Assembly (NCBI RefSeq): GCF_000336815.1
Contig: NZ_AOLG01000008.1
Coordinates: 361,237-425,236 of the forward strand
Source: Haloferax prahovense DSM 18310
GTDB taxonomy: Archaea > Halobacteriota > Halobacteria > Halobacteriales > Haloferacaceae
Reading direction: 5' to 3'
Length of the DNA stretch: 64,000 bases
Notes under the pieces: generated by a model
What the model was told of the DNA's origin: nothing
What the model saw: only the letters and a program-made list of their open reading frames with translations
The model's database searches: none
Shown here: piece after piece, positions 17,451 through 27,848 of the stretch
Layout: every line of letters begins with the position of its first letter
Position numbering within the stretch: the stretch's first letter is position 1
Translations under genes and position numbers: made by a program

Positions 17451-20381
17451 ATGTCAATTCAGACACCCAAAGAAATCGGCAGCATCCAGTTCGGGTTGAT
17501 GGACCCGGAGACGTACCGAGACATGTCCGCGACGAAGGTCATTACCGCGGACACCTACGACGACGACGGCTACCCAATCGACATGGGTCTCATGGACCCG
17601 CGGCTGGGCGTCATCGACCCCGGGCTGCAGTGCCGCACCTGCGGCCAGCACTCCGGGTCGTGTAACGGGCACTTCGGCCACATCGAACTGGCCGCGCCCG
17701 TCATCCACGTCGGCTTCACGAAGCTCATCCGCCGCCTGCTCCGCTCGACGTGTCGCGAGTGCGGTCGCCTCTCGCTCACGCAGGAGGAGGCCGACGAGTA
17801 CCGCGACAAGCTCGGTCGCACGAAGGAACTCGGCGACGACTGGAGCGACGTGATGAAGTCGGCGGTTCGGCAGGCCCGCAAGGCCCACCGCTGTCCCCAC
17901 TGCGGCTCGCCGCAGCACGACATCAAACACGAGAAGCCGACGACCTACTACGAAGTCCAGAACGTGCTCGCCGGGGACTACTCCGAGCGCATCGCCGAAG
18001 CGATGCAGCCGGACCCCGACGACGAGGACGACGAGGGCGTCGACCCCGTCACCCTCGCTAACGAGACCGGCCTCGACGCCGAGCGCGTCAACCAGGTGCT
18101 CGCCGGCGAGTTCCGCCCGGTCGGCGACGACCGCAAAGCGCTCGAAAAGGCGCTCGACCTCGACCTCACGGAAGAGGACATGAACAAGCTGATGCCCTCG
18201 GACATCCGCGACTGGTTCGAGGACATCCCGGACGAGGACCTCATCACGCTCGGCATCGACCCCGACCGGTCGCGCCCCGAGTGGATGATTCTGACCGTCC
18301 TCCCCGTCCCGCCGGTCACGGCGCGTCCCTCCATCACGCTGGACAACGGCCAGCGCTCCGAGGACGACCTGACCCACAAGCTCGTGGACATCATCCGCAT
18401 CAACCAGCGGTTCATGGAGAACCGCGAGGCGGGTGCCCCGCAGCTGATTATCGAGGACCTGTGGGAGCTGCTTCAGTACCACGTCACCACGTTCATCGAC
18501 AACGAGATTTCGGGCACGCCGCCGGCGCGGCACCGCTCCGGCCGCCCGCTGAAGACGCTCAGCCAGCGCCTGAAGGGTAAGGAGGGTCGCTTCCGCGGCT
18601 CCCTGTCCGGCAAGCGCGTCAACTTCTCGGCCCGTACCGTCATCTCGCCGGACCCGACCCTGTCGCTCAACGAGGTCGGCGTCCCGGACCGCGTCGCGTC
18701 CGAGATGACCCAGACGATGAACGTCACCGAGCGCAACATCGACGAGGCTCGCCAGTACGTCCGTAACGGACCCGAGAGCCACCCCGGCGCGAACTACGTC
18801 CGCCGTCCGGACGGCCGCCGCCTGAAGGTGACCGAAAAGAACTGCGAGGAACTCGCGGAGAAGGTCGAACTCGGCTGGGAGGTCAACCGCCACCTCGTCG
18901 ACGGCGACATCGTCATCTTCAACCGACAGCCGTCGCTGCACCGGATGTCCATCATGGCGCACGAAGTCGTCGTGATGCCGTACAAGACGTTCCGCCTGAA
19001 CACCGTCGTCTGTCCGCCGTACAACGCCGACTTCGACGGCGACGAGATGAACATGCACGCCCTCCAGAACGAGGAGGCCCGTGCCGAGGCGCGCGTCCTC
19101 ATGCGCGTCCAAGAGCAGATTCTCTCGCCGCGCTTCGGTGAGAACATCATCGGCGCGATTCAGGACCACATCTCGGGCACCTACCTGCTCACCCACGACA
19201 ACCCCGAGTTCGTCGAGACGCAGGCGCTCGACCTGCTCCGCGCGACGCGCGTGGACACGCTCCCCGAGCCCGCGGGCGAAAACGAGGACGGCCAGTCCTA
19301 CTGGACCGGCCAGCAGATCTTCTCCGAACTCCTGCCCGACGACCTGAACATGGAGTTCACCTCGAAGGTCGGCGACACGGTCACCATCGAGGACGGCCAG
19401 CTCACTCAGGGTACCATCGACGAGGACGCCGTCGGCGCGTTCGGTGGCGAAATCGTCGACGCCCTCGCCAAGGACTACTCGAAGACGCGCTCGCGCATCT
19501 TCATCAACGAGATTGCCTCGCTCGCGATGCGCGCCATCATGCACTTCGGGCTGTCTATCGGTATCGACGACGAGTCCATCCCGGACGAGGCGACGGCGCA
19601 GGTCGACGAGGCCATCGACGCCGCCTACGACAAGATTCAGGAACTCATCGAAATCTACGAGGCGGGCGAGCTCGAGTCCCTGCCGGGCCGCTCCGTCGAC
19701 GAGACGCTGGAGATGAAGATCATGCAGCGCCTCGGCAAGGCGCGTGACTCCGCCGGTGAAATCGCGGAGGACCACTTCGAGGAGGACAACCCCGCGGTCG
19801 TGATGTCGAAGTCCGGCGCGCGTGCGTCCATGCTCAACCTGACCCAGATGGCCGGCTGTGTCGGCCAGCAGGCGGTTCGGGGCGAGCGCATCAACCGCGG
19901 CTACGAGGGTCGCACCCTGAGCCACTACCAGAAAGGCGACCTCTCGGCCGAGGCCCACGGCTTCGTCGAGAACTCCTACCGCGCCGGCCTCACGCCGCGT
20001 GAGTTCTTCTTCCACGCGATGGGTGGCCGCGAAGGGCTGGTCGACACGGCAGTCCGGACCTCGAAGTCCGGCTACCTGCAGCGTCGGCTCATCAACGCCC
20101 TCTCCGAACTCGAAGCGCAGTACGACGGCTCCGTCCGCGACACGTCGGGGACCATCGTTCAGTTCGAGTTCGGCGAAGACGGCACGAGCCCGGTGAAGGT
20201 CTCGTCCGACGACGAGACGCCGATCGACGTCGAGAACATCGCCGACCGAATCCTCACCTCGGAGTTCAGCTCCGCCGAGGAGAAGGAACGCTTCCTCGGC
20301 GAGCGCGAACCGCCGACCAACCTCTCCGAGCACGCCGAACCGCGTGTCGACGCCCGTGCGGGGGTCGAATCCGATGACTGA
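17451..20381 (+). CDS. rpoA1: DNA-directed RNA polymerase subunit A'
   Basis: The 976-aa subunit forms the clamp head and catalytic centre. The Mg-binding motif NADFDGD starts at residue 525. An N-terminal zinc site [17 protein letters not shown] is near residue 61, with further CRECG and CPHCGSP pairs for the second clamp zinc. [22 protein letters not shown] is the conserved switch-2 region and [15 protein letters not shown] precedes the bridge helix. Its 3' end overlaps rpoA2 by 8 nt. Confidence 0.98.
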   Translation: MSIQTPKEIGSIQFGLMDPETYRDMSATKVITADTYDDDGYPIDMGLMDPRLGVIDPGLQCRTCGQHSGSCNGHFGHIELAAPVIHVGFTKLIRRLLRSTCRECGRLSLTQEEADEYRDKLGRTKELGDDWSDVMKSAVRQARKAHRCPHCGSPQHDIKHEKPTTYYEVQNVLAGDYSERIAEAMQPDPDDEDDEGVDPVTLANETGLDAERVNQVLAGEFRPVGDDRKALEKALDLDLTEEDMNKLMPSDIRDWFEDIPDEDLITLGIDPDRSRPEWMILTVLPVPPVTARPSITLDNGQRSEDDLTHKLVDIIRINQRFMENREAGAPQLIIEDLWELLQYHVTTFIDNEISGTPPARHRSGRPLKTLSQRLKGKEGRFRGSLSGKRVNFSARTVISPDPTLSLNEVGVPDRVASEMTQTMNVTERNIDEARQYVRNGPESHPGANYVRRPDGRRLKVTEKNCEELAEKVELGWEVNRHLVDGDIVIFNRQPSLHRMSIMAHEVVVMPYKTFRLNTVVCPPYNADFDGDEMNMHALQNEEARAEARVLMRVQEQILSPRFGENIIGAIQDHISGTYLLTHDNPEFVETQALDLLRATRVDTLPEPAGENEDGQSYWTGQQIFSELLPDDLNMEFTSKVGDTVTIEDGQLTQGTIDEDAVGAFGGEIVDALAKDYSKTRSRIFINEIASLAMRAIMHFGLSIGIDDESIPDEATAQVDEAIDAAYDKIQELIEIYEAGELESLPGRSVDETLEMKIMQRLGKARDSAGEIAEDHFEEDNPAVVMSKSGARASMLNLTQMAGCVGQQAVRGERINRGYEGRTLSHYQKGDLSAEAHGFVENSYRAGLTPREFFFHAMGGREGLVDTAVRTSKSGYLQRRLINALSELEAQYDGSVRDTSGTIVQFEFGEDGTSPVKVSSDDETPIDVENIADRILTSEFSSAEEKERFLGEREPPTNLSEHAEPRVDARAGVESDD

Positions 20382-21633
20382 ACACGACGCAACCGCCGAC
20401 TACGAGTTCGTCGACGACGCCATCGTCGACGTCGTCGAGTCCAAAGAGCTGTCTCGACGCCTGAAGGACCGAATCTACCAGACCATCGAAGAGCGCGAGG
20501 GCGTCTCGTTCGAACAGGCCGGCGAAATCGCGCAGGCCGTCGAGGCGCGCTACCTCGACACCCGCGTCGACCCGCTCGACCCCGTCGGGACGGTCTCGGC
20601 GCAGTCCATCGGTGAGCCGGGGACGCAGATGACGATGAACACGTTCCACTACGCGGGCGTCGCCGAAATCGACGTCACGCAGGGACTGCCGCGCCTCATC
20701 GAACTGGTGGACGCGCGGAAGCCCCCCGACACGCCGATGATGACCGTGTACCTCGAAGACGAGTACGCGAACAACCGCGAACTCGCCCACCAGGTCGTCT
20801 GGAACATCGAGTCCACGAAGATTCTGGCGCTCGGCGACATCTCGACGAACGTCGCCGACATGGTCGTCCAGATCAACCTCAACGACGAGACGCTTCTCGA
20901 ACGCTGGCCGACCTACGACGACGAGGGCGTCGTCGCGAGCGAAATCGCGGAGACCATCGAGGACGCGCTCGGTATCAAGACTCGCCGCGAGGGGACGCTC
21001 ATCGAGTTCGGCCCCGAGAGCCCGAGCTACCGCCGGCTCCTCCAACTCGTCGAGGAACTGCGCGACATCGTGTTCAAGGGCATCGAGGAGGTCTCCCGCG
21101 TCGTCATCCGCAAGGAGAACAACGAGGACACCGACGAAGAGGAGTTCGTCCTCTACACCGAGGGTTCGGCGTTCGGCGACGCGCTCGCCATCGAGGGCGT
21201 CGACGCCTCCCGGAGCACCTCGAACAACATCCACGAGGTGCACAAGCAGCTCGGCATCGAGGCCGCCCGCGAGGCCATCATCGACGAGACGATGAACACG
21301 CTCCGCGAGCAGGGTCTCGACGACGTGAACATCCGCCACCTGATGCTCGTCGCGGACATCATGACGAACGACGGGACCATCGAGTCCATCGGCCGTCACG
21401 GTATCTCCGGGTCGAAGGACTCCGTCCTCGCCCGCGCCGCGTTCGAGGTCACGGTCAACCACCTGCTCGACGCCGCCATCCACGGCGAGGAAGACGACCT
21501 CGACGGCGTCATCGAGAACGTCATCGTCGGCAAGCCGATTGCGATCGGCACCGGCGACGTGGACCTCCGCATGGGCTCGCTCGACGTCGAGGACGCGGAC
21601 GCCAACGCGGCACCCGAACCGTCTGACGACTGA
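20374..21633 (+). CDS. rpoA2: DNA-directed RNA polymerase subunit A''
   Basis: The 419-aa subunit completes the largest subunit (trigger loop, jaw and cleft). [24 protein letters not shown] is the trigger-loop region, [16 protein letters not shown] follows, and [19 protein letters not shown] is near the C-terminus. The ATG at 20374 lies inside the last codons of rpoA1, and the acidic tail is typical of halophiles. Confidence 0.97.
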   Translation: MTEHDATADYEFVDDAIVDVVESKELSRRLKDRIYQTIEEREGVSFEQAGEIAQAVEARYLDTRVDPLDPVGTVSAQSIGEPGTQMTMNTFHYAGVAEIDVTQGLPRLIELVDARKPPDTPMMTVYLEDEYANNRELAHQVVWNIESTKILALGDISTNVADMVVQINLNDETLLERWPTYDDEGVVASEIAETIEDALGIKTRREGTLIEFGPESPSYRRLLQLVEELRDIVFKGIEEVSRVVIRKENNEDTDEEEFVLYTEGSAFGDALAIEGVDASRSTSNNIHEVHKQLGIEAAREAIIDETMNTLREQGLDDVNIRHLMLVADIMTNDGTIESIGRHGISGSKDSVLARAAFEVTVNHLLDAAIHGEEDDLDGVIENVIVGKPIAIGTGDVDLRMGSLDVEDADANAAPEPSDD

Positions 21634-21635
21634 CG

Positions 21636-22055
21636 ATGAAAGTTACGCTGTCGGATACGGCCCGGCGCTTCATCGCCCTCTTCGAGGAGGAGACGGAGGC
21701 GACCGCCCACGACTGCCTCGTGTTCGAGGACCGGGTCGTCTTCCTCGTCGCCGCGGGCGACATGGCGACGGCCATCGGCCCCGGCGGGCGGACCGTCCAG
21801 TCGGTCGAGCGGCAACTCGGTCGGTCGGTCGAGCTGGTCGAGGACGCCGACACGCCGGAGGCGTTCGTCGCGAGCGCGCTCGCGCCGGCGGCCGTCCGAC
21901 ACGTGACTCTCTCGCGGCAGAACGACACCGTCGCGTACGTCGAGGTCGCCGAAGCCGACCGCGGCGTCGCCATCGGCGCGAGCGGGAAGACCATCGACAC
22001 CGCGCGCGAGCTGGCGCGTCGTCACTACGACATCGACGACATCCAGTTGACGTAG
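21636..22055 (+). CDS. nusA: NusA-like KH-domain transcription factor
   Basis: The 139-aa protein has two KH modules only, like archaeal NusA: AIGPGGRTVQSVERQLGRSVELVED (GxxG loop GPGG) and AIGASGKTIDTARELARRH (GASG). Bacterial S1 and acidic repeat domains are absent. It starts 2 nt after rpoA2, so it is the last gene of the polymerase operon, fitting a role in elongation or termination. Confidence 0.95.
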   Translation: MKVTLSDTARRFIALFEEETEATAHDCLVFEDRVVFLVAAGDMATAIGPGGRTVQSVERQLGRSVELVEDADTPEAFVASALAPAAVRHVTLSRQNDTVAYVEVAEADRGVAIGASGKTIDTARELARRHYDIDDIQLT

Positions 22056-22109
22056 GGCGGCGGCCGACCCGACCACACGTTTTTGTCCCCACCGAACGGC
22101 GAGCTACGC

Positions 22110-22997
22110 ATGTCGCCGATACGACAGTCGGTCGGGCTCGCGGTCGGACAACTCGACCCGACGGGATTCGCCGAGTACGAGGAGCTCGCGAGCGTGACCG
22201 TGGGGTTCGCCGCCGCGGCGGTCGTGGTCTATCTGGTCGGTCGGCTTCTCGTCGTCCCGGGCGTGACGAGGCTCGTCAGCGCCCGGAACCGGAACAACCC
22301 GACGTTGCAGTCGGCGACGGAGACCTACGCGCACGCGTTCGTCATCGCGCTCGCAACGCTCGCGGGCGTCGTCGGCGCGGGCTACGCGTCGGTGCTGACC
22401 GACACCGCGCTCATCGTCGCGGCGCTGACGCTCGTCGTCGGCGTCGCCGGGCAGGAGGTCATCGGCGCGCTCATCAGCGGCCTCTTTCTCGTGGCCGACC
22501 CGGACTTCAACGTCGGCGACTGGATATCGTGGCCCGGCGGCGAGGGCGTCGTCGAGGCGGTCGACTTCCGGGTCACGCGCGTGCGGACGGTCAACAACGA
22601 GACCATCTCCGTGCCGAACACGGAACTCACGACGAACGCGCTCACCCGCCCGTACGGCCGAGAGCGGTACCGCATCACCGAGCGCGTCGCGTACGCCGAC
22701 GACACGGAGTTGGCGCTCCGCGAACTCGTCGAGACCGCGCGGGAGGACGACCGCGTGCTCGACGACCCGGAGCCGACCGCGCGCATCCTCGAGTTCGCCG
22801 GGAGTTCGATCGGTCTGCAGGCGGAGTTCTGGGTCGAATCGCCGATGGACGTGAGCCTCGTCGACGTTCGCTCGCAGTACCGGCGTCGAGTCAAGCGGCG
22901 GTTCGACGAGGAGGGGCTGACGCTGGGGCCGGCGTCGGGCCGGGAGGTCAGCGGCCGCCTCGACGTGGACCTCGTCGGGGAGCGCGGCGGCGAGTGA
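22110..22997 (+). CDS. Small mechanosensitive channel (MscS family)
   Basis: The 295-aa protein has three N-terminal helices; the third (IVAALTLVVGVAGQEVIGALISGL) matches MscS TM3, followed by the beta domain (FNVGDWISWPGGEGVVEAVDFRVTRVRTVNNETISVPNTEL), a firm MscS signature, and a C-terminal alpha/beta domain. It likely releases solutes on osmotic downshift. The ATG at 22110 is chosen because the first helix follows it. Confidence 0.92.
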   Translation: MSPIRQSVGLAVGQLDPTGFAEYEELASVTVGFAAAAVVVYLVGRLLVVPGVTRLVSARNRNNPTLQSATETYAHAFVIALATLAGVVGAGYASVLTDTALIVAALTLVVGVAGQEVIGALISGLFLVADPDFNVGDWISWPGGEGVVEAVDFRVTRVRTVNNETISVPNTELTTNALTRPYGRERYRITERVAYADDTELALRELVETAREDDRVLDDPEPTARILEFAGSSIGLQAEFWVESPMDVSLVDVRSQYRRRVKRRFDEEGLTLGPASGREVSGRLDVDLVGERGGE

Positions 22998-23030
22998 CCC
23001 GGTCAGACGGGCGCGTCACCCCGCGTGCGT

Positions 23031-23123
23031 GTCGTTCGCATGGGTGGACGAAACGACACCATCTCCGGGCGGTTTAGTCCCTCTTCGCCGCGGAGGGGGC
23101 GTCGTTCGAATCGGAGAAACGAC
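23031..23123. repeat. Two imperfect palindromes upstream of the rps12 promoter
   Basis: GTCGTTCG...GAAACGAC occurs twice, at 23031-23057 and 23101-23123, each an imperfect inverted repeat, 70 nt apart start to start. Both lie upstream of the rps12 TATA box, so they could bind a regulator, or could form structure at the mscS mRNA end. Function is not known. Confidence 0.4.
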
Positions 23124-23188
23124 CTCAGATTCCTCCTTAGGGGTCGCTAATCGCTCCTGAAGCCGTCTCACCGGATTCGAAAAGGGAG

Positions 23189-23198
23189 GCTTAAGTAG
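23189..23198 (+). promoter_or_regulatory. TATA box of rps12-rps7
   Basis: GCTTAAGTAG is about 29 nt before the rps12 ATG at 23223, preceded by a purine-rich BRE-like stretch (CGAAAAGGG). Confidence 0.65.
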
Positions 23199-23222
23199 CT
23201 CCATCTGGAACTGTTGTTCACT

Positions 23223-23651
23223 ATGGCGAACGGCAAATACGCCGCGCGCAAGCTCAAGCAGGACCGGCAGAAGCGCCGCTGGTCCGACTCTGAGTACGCG
23301 CGCCGTGAGCGCGGTCTCGGCAAGAAGTCCGACCCGCTCGAGGGTGCTCCGCAGGGTCGCGGCATCGTCCTCGAGAAGGTCGGTATCGAAGCGAAGCAGC
23401 CGAACTCGGCGATTCGGAAATGCGTCCGTGTTCAGCTCATCAAGAACGGAAAGCAGGTCACCGCCTTCTGTCCCGGTGACGGCGCGATTTCGTTCATCGA
23501 CGAACACGACGAAGTCACCATCGCCGGTATCGGCGGCGCGAAGGGTCGCGCGATGGGCGACCTTTCGGGTGTCAACTACAAGGTCGAGAAGGTCAACGGC
23601 GTCTCGATGATCGAACTCGTCCGCGGGAACGCTGAAAAGCCGGTGCGCTAA
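23223..23651 (+). CDS. rps12: Ribosomal protein uS12
   Basis: The 142-aa protein is archaeal uS12 of the decoding centre. Its conserved loop [15 protein letters not shown] is the site where streptomycin resistance maps in other organisms. [20 protein letters not shown] at the start decides ATG 23223 over one 9 nt upstream. First gene of the str-like cluster; rps7 follows after 2 nt. Confidence 0.97.
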   Translation: MANGKYAARKLKQDRQKRRWSDSEYARRERGLGKKSDPLEGAPQGRGIVLEKVGIEAKQPNSAIRKCVRVQLIKNGKQVTAFCPGDGAISFIDEHDEVTIAGIGGAKGRAMGDLSGVNYKVEKVNGVSMIELVRGNAEKPVR

Positions 23652-23653
23652 CC

Positions 23654-24268
23654 ATGTCGGAAAGCGACGCACCCGAGCCCGAGTCCCCCGCGAGCAGCGA
23701 GGAAGCAAAGGAGAACGCGCTTCTGTTCGGCGTCTGGGACGTCTCCGAAATGGAGTACACCGACCCCAGCATGAGCCGGTACATCAAGGCGACGCCCATC
23801 GCCCACACGATGGGTCGTCACGCCTCGAAGCAGTTCCAGAAGTCCGAAATCAGCATCGTCGAGCGGCTCATCAACCGCCTGATGCAGACCGAGGACAACA
23901 CGGGACACAAGCAGAAGACGAGCAAAATCGTCAAGGAAGCGTTCGAAATCGTCAACGAGCGCACCGAGGAGAACCCCGTGCAGGTGCTCATCCGCGCGGT
24001 CGAGAACGCCGGCCCCCGCGAGGAGACCGTCCGACTCAAGTACGGCGGTATCTCGGTCCCGCAGGCCGTCGACGTCGCCCCGCAGCGCCGCGTCGACGAG
24101 GCGCTGAAGTTCATCGCGCAGGGCACGCTCAGCGGCTCCTACAAGACGACGACCACCGCCGCCGAGGCGCTCGCACAGCAGCTCGTCGGTGCGGCCGACT
24201 ACGACGTCCAGACGTACGCTATCTCCCAGAAAGAGGAGAAAGAGCGCGTCGCCGAAGCAGCCCGGTAA
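23654..24268 (+). CDS. rps7: Ribosomal protein uS7
   Basis: The 204-aa protein is archaeal uS7, an assembly-initiating protein of the 30S head. An acidic N-terminal extension precedes the conserved core: SIVERLINRLM, NPVQVLIRAVENAGPREE, GGISVPQAVDVAPQRRVDEAL. Cotranscribed with rps12; a U-rich stretch follows the stop. Confidence 0.97.
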   Translation: MSESDAPEPESPASSEEAKENALLFGVWDVSEMEYTDPSMSRYIKATPIAHTMGRHASKQFQKSEISIVERLINRLMQTEDNTGHKQKTSKIVKEAFEIVNERTEENPVQVLIRAVENAGPREETVRLKYGGISVPQAVDVAPQRRVDEALKFIAQGTLSGSYKTTTTAAEALAQQLVGAADYDVQTYAISQKEEKERVAEAAR

Positions 24269-24291
24269 TCTCTCCACTCTCTTTCGTTTTT
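24269..24291 (+). terminator. U-rich terminator after rps7
   Basis: Pyrimidine-rich sequence ending in T5 (24287-24291) directly follows the rps7 stop, without a strong hairpin, as expected of archaeal termination signals. It separates rps7 from the opposing HExxH gene. Confidence 0.5.
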
Positions 24292-24375
24292 CACCGCGCC
24301 GAGTGACGACGCCGTCCGGTCGGGCCGGTGGGACCCACGCCGTCCGTCTGACGCCTCGCGGCCGGTACGTAGCGC

Positions 24376-25131
24376 TCAGTCGGCGGCCATCTCCGGGTTG
24401 ACGACGTAGTGTTTCACCACGTCGACGAGCGTCCGGCGGTACTCGCTTTTCGAGGGGTCGTCGGCGAGCGTTCGGAAGTGCTCTTTGAACGTCTCGAGAG
24501 ACACCGACGGCGCGTCGTCGCCCGCGGCGTGGGCGAGGTCGTACAGCCGGTGGTCGGACTCGACGAGGTCGTGTCGCTCCACGAGCGCGAGGGCGAACGC
24601 GGCGTTCACGGCCGTGATTTCGGGGTCCGAACCCGAGGTGACGAGTCGGGAGCCGGGGCGGCCGGACGCCTGCGGTCGGTCGGCGAGCGCCGCCGCCAGT
24701 TGCGACTCGAGGAACTGGACGAGCTTGTCCGCGGGCGCGACAGACAGCGTCAGGTCGTCGGCGTAGATGTCCTTGCAGTGGTTAGCGATTTGATAGCAGT
24801 GCGCGAGCTTTCGGCGCTCGACGGTGCGCCCCGCGAGCGCGAGAAAGACCGCCTCGCGCGTGGACTGGTAGTGCGAGACGTGGCCCTCTTCGTTTCGGGC
24901 CATGTGTGAGAGCTCGTGGAGCGCGAGTTCGCGGGCCATCGCGCTGGTGGCGGCCTGCCGGGAGATGTTGAGGACGTGGTGGTCCTGATAGTGGCCGGCC
25001 CACGTGCGGGAGTCGGGATCATCGCGAACGCGCACGTACACGGGGTACGAAAGCTCGAACTCGGTTTCGAACAGGTCGGCGGCGCTCAAGAACGGGTCTG
25101 CCGGTGCGCCCCCGACGACTCGGAGGTCCAT
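24376..25131 (-). CDS. HExxH-motif protein between rps7 and fusA (DUF5781-like)
   Basis: The 251-aa protein contains HELSH at residues 72-76 inside ALHELSHMARNEEGH, a zincin-type metal site, with a nearby E82-G-H pair that could supply further ligands. No signal peptide or transmembrane helix is visible, so it is probably cytosolic. I believe it belongs to the haloarchaeal DUF5781 family, whose function is unknown; peptidase activity is inference. It is antisense to the flanking translation genes and splits rps7 from fusA. Confidence 0.75.
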   Translation of the reverse strand: MDLRVVGGAPADPFLSAADLFETEFELSYPVYVRVRDDPDSRTWAGHYQDHHVLNISRQAATSAMARELALHELSHMARNEEGHVSHYQSTREAVFLALAGRTVERRKLAHCYQIANHCKDIYADDLTLSVAPADKLVQFLESQLAAALADRPQASGRPGSRLVTSGSDPEITAVNAAFALALVERHDLVESDHRLYDLAHAAGDDAPSVSLETFKEHFRTLADDPSKSEYRRTLVDVVKHYVVNPEMAAD

Positions 25132-25320
25132 TCGACTTGAGAAATGTTATCAATCAACATGACTCTTACGCCGAGTGGGCGACGAGATCCGCGTCCGGCG
25201 GACAGTCTCGCCTATCGTGACAAAAATGCTCATACCCCGGCGGTAGGGCGGCTGAAAATGGGAAATCCGCTCGGCAAAAACACTACTCTTTTGACCCTCC
25301 TGCCGGTAGACCCCTGTATA

Positions 25321-27504
25321 ATGGGCCGACGAAAGAAGATCGTCCAGGAATGTGAGAAACTGATGGACAAGCCGGAGCAGATCCGGAACATCGCCATCGC
25401 CGCTCACGTCGACCACGGTAAGACGACCCTCTCCGACAACCTCCTCGCGGGTGCGGGCATGATCTCTGACGAGACTGCCGGCCAGCAGCTCGCGATGGAC
25501 ACGAAGGAAGACGAACAGGAACGCGGCATCACCATCGACGCCGCAAACGTCTCGATGACCCACGAATGGGAAGGCGAGAACCACCTCATCAACCTCATCG
25601 ACACGCCGGGCCACGTCGACTTCGGTGGCGACGTGACGCGCGCGATGCGCGCCGTCGACGGTGCGCTCGTCGTCGTCGACGCCGTCGAGGGTGCCATGCC
25701 GCAGACCGAGACGGTCCTGCGTCAGGCGCTCCGCGAGGGCGTCAAGCCGGCGCTTTTCATCAACAAGGTCGACCGCCTCATCAACGAGCTGCAGGAAGGT
25801 CCCGAGGAGATGCAGAAGCGCCTCGTCGACGTCATCTCTGACGTCAACGAGCTCATCCGCGGGATGACCGAGGAGAAGGACTACGACTGGACGGTCTCCG
25901 TCGAAGACGGGACTGTCGCCTTCGGGTCCGCCCTCTACAAGTGGGGTGTCTCCATGCCGTCGATGGAGGAGACCGGTATCTCCTTCGGCGACATCATGGA
26001 ACTCGAGCGCGGTGGCGACCGTCAGGAACTCCACGAGCGCACGCCGCTTTCGGACGTCGTTCTCGACATGGTCGCGGAGCACTTCCCCGACCCCCTCGAC
26101 GCCCAGCCCCGTCGTATCCCGACGGTCTGGCGCGGTGACTCCGAGTCCGACCTCGCGCGCCAGATGCGCGAAGTCGACGACGACGGCGAAGTCGTCTTCA
26201 TGGCGACCGACATCTCGATGGACCCCCACGCGGGCGAAATCGCGACGGGTCGCCTCTTCTCCGGTACCATCCGCAAGGGTCAGGAGCTCTACGTCTCCGG
26301 GACCGCGGGCAAGAACCGCGTCCAGTCCGTCGGTGTCTTCATGGGCGGCGAGCGCGAGGAACTCGACCGCGGTGTCCCCGCAGGGAACATCGCGGCCGTC
26401 ACGGGTCTCCGTGACGCCATCGCCGGTTCCACCGTCTCCTCCGTCGAGATGACGCCGTTCGAGTCCATCGAGCACATCTCCGAGCCTGTCATCACGAAGT
26501 CCGTCGAGGCAGAGCGCATGGACGACCTGCCGAAGCTCATCCAGACGCTCCAGCAGGTCGCGAAGGAAGACCCGACCATCCGCATCGAGATTAACGAGGA
26601 CACGGGCGAGCACCTCATCTCCGGTCAGGGCGAGCTCCACCTCGAAGTCATCACCCAGCGCATCCGCGACAACCAGGGCATCCCGGTCCGCACCGGTGAG
26701 CCGATTGTCGTCTACCGCGAGCAGGTCCAGGGCAAGTCCCACGAGGTCGAGGGCGTCTCCCCGAACCGCCACAACAAGTTCTACATCACGGCGGAACCCC
26801 TCTCGCAGGACATCGTCGACTCCATCAAGCTCGGCGAAATCTCGATGGACATGCCCGAACTGGAGCGCCGCGAGGCCCTCCAGGAAGCCGGCATGGACAA
26901 GGACACGTCCCAGAACGTCGAACACATCCACGGGACGAACATCCTCATCGACGACACGAAGGGTATCCAGCACCTCAACGAGACGATGGAACTCGTCATC
27001 GAGGGTCTCGAAGAGGCGCTCGACGACGGTCCGCTCGCCGCGGAGCCCGTTCAGGGAACGCTCCTACGCCTCCACGACGCGCGACTCCACGAGGACACCA
27101 TCCACCGCGGTCCCGCCCAGGTCATCCCTGCGACGCGTGACGCGGTCCACCGCTCGCTCATCGCGGGTCAGGTGAAGCTCCTCGAACCCATCCAGAACGT
27201 CCGCATCGACGTCGCCTCCGAATACATGGGCTCGGCCTCCGGCGAGATTCAGGGTCGCCGCGGCCGCGTCGACGACATGTACCAGGAAGGTGACCTCATG
27301 GTCATCGAGGGCATCGCGCCCGTCGAAGAGATGATCGGCTTCTCGTCGGACATCCGTTCGGCCACGGAAGGTCGCGCCTCCTGGAACACGGAGAACGCCG
27401 GCTTCCGCGTGCTCTCGGACAACCTCCAGCGCGAGAAGATCATGGAGATCCGCGAGCGCAAGGGCATGAAGCTCGAGCTCTCGCAGGCTATCGACTACAT
27501 CTAA
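25321..27504 (+). CDS. fusA: Translation elongation factor aEF-2
   Basis: The 727-aa GTPase moves tRNA and mRNA through the ribosome. G-domain motifs are [18 protein letters not shown] and [19 protein letters not shown] near the C-terminal end is the loop whose histidine is modified to diphthamide. The ATG at 25321 matches family N-termini ([15 protein letters not shown]); a TATA-like pyrimidine-rich box is near 25284-25295. It stands alone as a unit, with its own terminator. Confidence 0.97.
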   Translation: MGRRKKIVQECEKLMDKPEQIRNIAIAAHVDHGKTTLSDNLLAGAGMISDETAGQQLAMDTKEDEQERGITIDAANVSMTHEWEGENHLINLIDTPGHVDFGGDVTRAMRAVDGALVVVDAVEGAMPQTETVLRQALREGVKPALFINKVDRLINELQEGPEEMQKRLVDVISDVNELIRGMTEEKDYDWTVSVEDGTVAFGSALYKWGVSMPSMEETGISFGDIMELERGGDRQELHERTPLSDVVLDMVAEHFPDPLDAQPRRIPTVWRGDSESDLARQMREVDDDGEVVFMATDISMDPHAGEIATGRLFSGTIRKGQELYVSGTAGKNRVQSVGVFMGGEREELDRGVPAGNIAAVTGLRDAIAGSTVSSVEMTPFESIEHISEPVITKSVEAERMDDLPKLIQTLQQVAKEDPTIRIEINEDTGEHLISGQGELHLEVITQRIRDNQGIPVRTGEPIVVYREQVQGKSHEVEGVSPNRHNKFYITAEPLSQDIVDSIKLGEISMDMPELERREALQEAGMDKDTSQNVEHIHGTNILIDDTKGIQHLNETMELVIEGLEEALDDGPLAAEPVQGTLLRLHDARLHEDTIHRGPAQVIPATRDAVHRSLIAGQVKLLEPIQNVRIDVASEYMGSASGEIQGRRGRVDDMYQEGDLMVIEGIAPVEEMIGFSSDIRSATEGRASWNTENAGFRVLSDNLQREKIMEIRERKGMKLELSQAIDYI

Positions 27505-27536
27505 GCGCGAGCCTTCGCGCCTTCTTTCGTTTTTTC
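27505..27536 (+). terminator. Hairpin plus T-tract terminator after fusA
   Basis: GCGCGA-GCCT-TCGCGC is a perfect 6-bp stem that begins right after the fusA stop, followed by CTTCTTTCG and T6. This resembles a bacterial intrinsic terminator more than the simple U-tracts seen elsewhere in the window. Confidence 0.65.
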
Positions 27537-27709
27537 ACCCGGGCAGCGATGGCCCCGGTCCGTCGGCCCGCCGCCGTGCCGCGCCCGACGGCCTTCCCGC
27601 GTCGTCCTCCGGTGGCCGAGACCGTCTCCGAGCGCTCTGTCGCGGTCGACCTCCCCGTGACACATGCCAGCACGCTGTCGACGTCGGCAAACCGTGTCGG
27701 CTGCGAAGG

Positions 27710-27717
27710 CTTATACC
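27710..27717 (+). promoter_or_regulatory. Promoter of the ACT-hom operon
   Basis: CTTATACC is centred 27 nt before the ATG at 27741, the spacing of leaderless transcripts in this window. No comparable TATA element stands 27 nt before the ACT gene itself (27845), so the operon mRNA should begin with the small reading frame. Confidence 0.6.
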
Positions 27718-27740
27718 ACGTGGCCGAATCACGGATACGT

Positions 27741-27848
27741 ATGCGTAAGGGTACGTCTCTCGACTCCTGGCGCGACGACGCGAAACCACGACCGAACCGC
27801 GCGTCGCGGACAACAGCGTCGGGACGGCCCACGGGGGTGGGGCGATGA
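27741..27848 (+). CDS. Leaderless 35-aa upstream reading frame of the ACT-hom operon
   Basis: ATG at 27741 is exactly where transcription should begin. The frame encodes 35 residues (starting MRKGTSLDSWRDD) and its TGA overlaps the ACT gene ATG (ATGA at 27845-27848). The peptide is basic, unlike most proteins here, with four Thr, but no run of regulatory codons. It could couple translation of the ACT gene to ribosome arrival, or be a short functional peptide. No homologue is recognised. Confidence 0.45.
   Translation: MRKGTSLDSWRDDAKPRPNRASRTTASGRPTGVGR

Noticed and set aside
17454-20333. Very long reverse-strand reading frame (959 codons) opposite rpoA1
   Set aside because: It mirrors the codon pattern of rpoA1; high GC at third positions removes stops from one antisense frame. 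The translation has no family motif. The same holds for 36787-39531 opposite uvrA and 13655-15616 opposite rpoB2.
25144-25320. N-terminal extension of EF-2
   Set aside because: The frame is open upstream, but the family starts at [13 protein letters not shown] (25321) and the extension has low-coding composition and the promoter.
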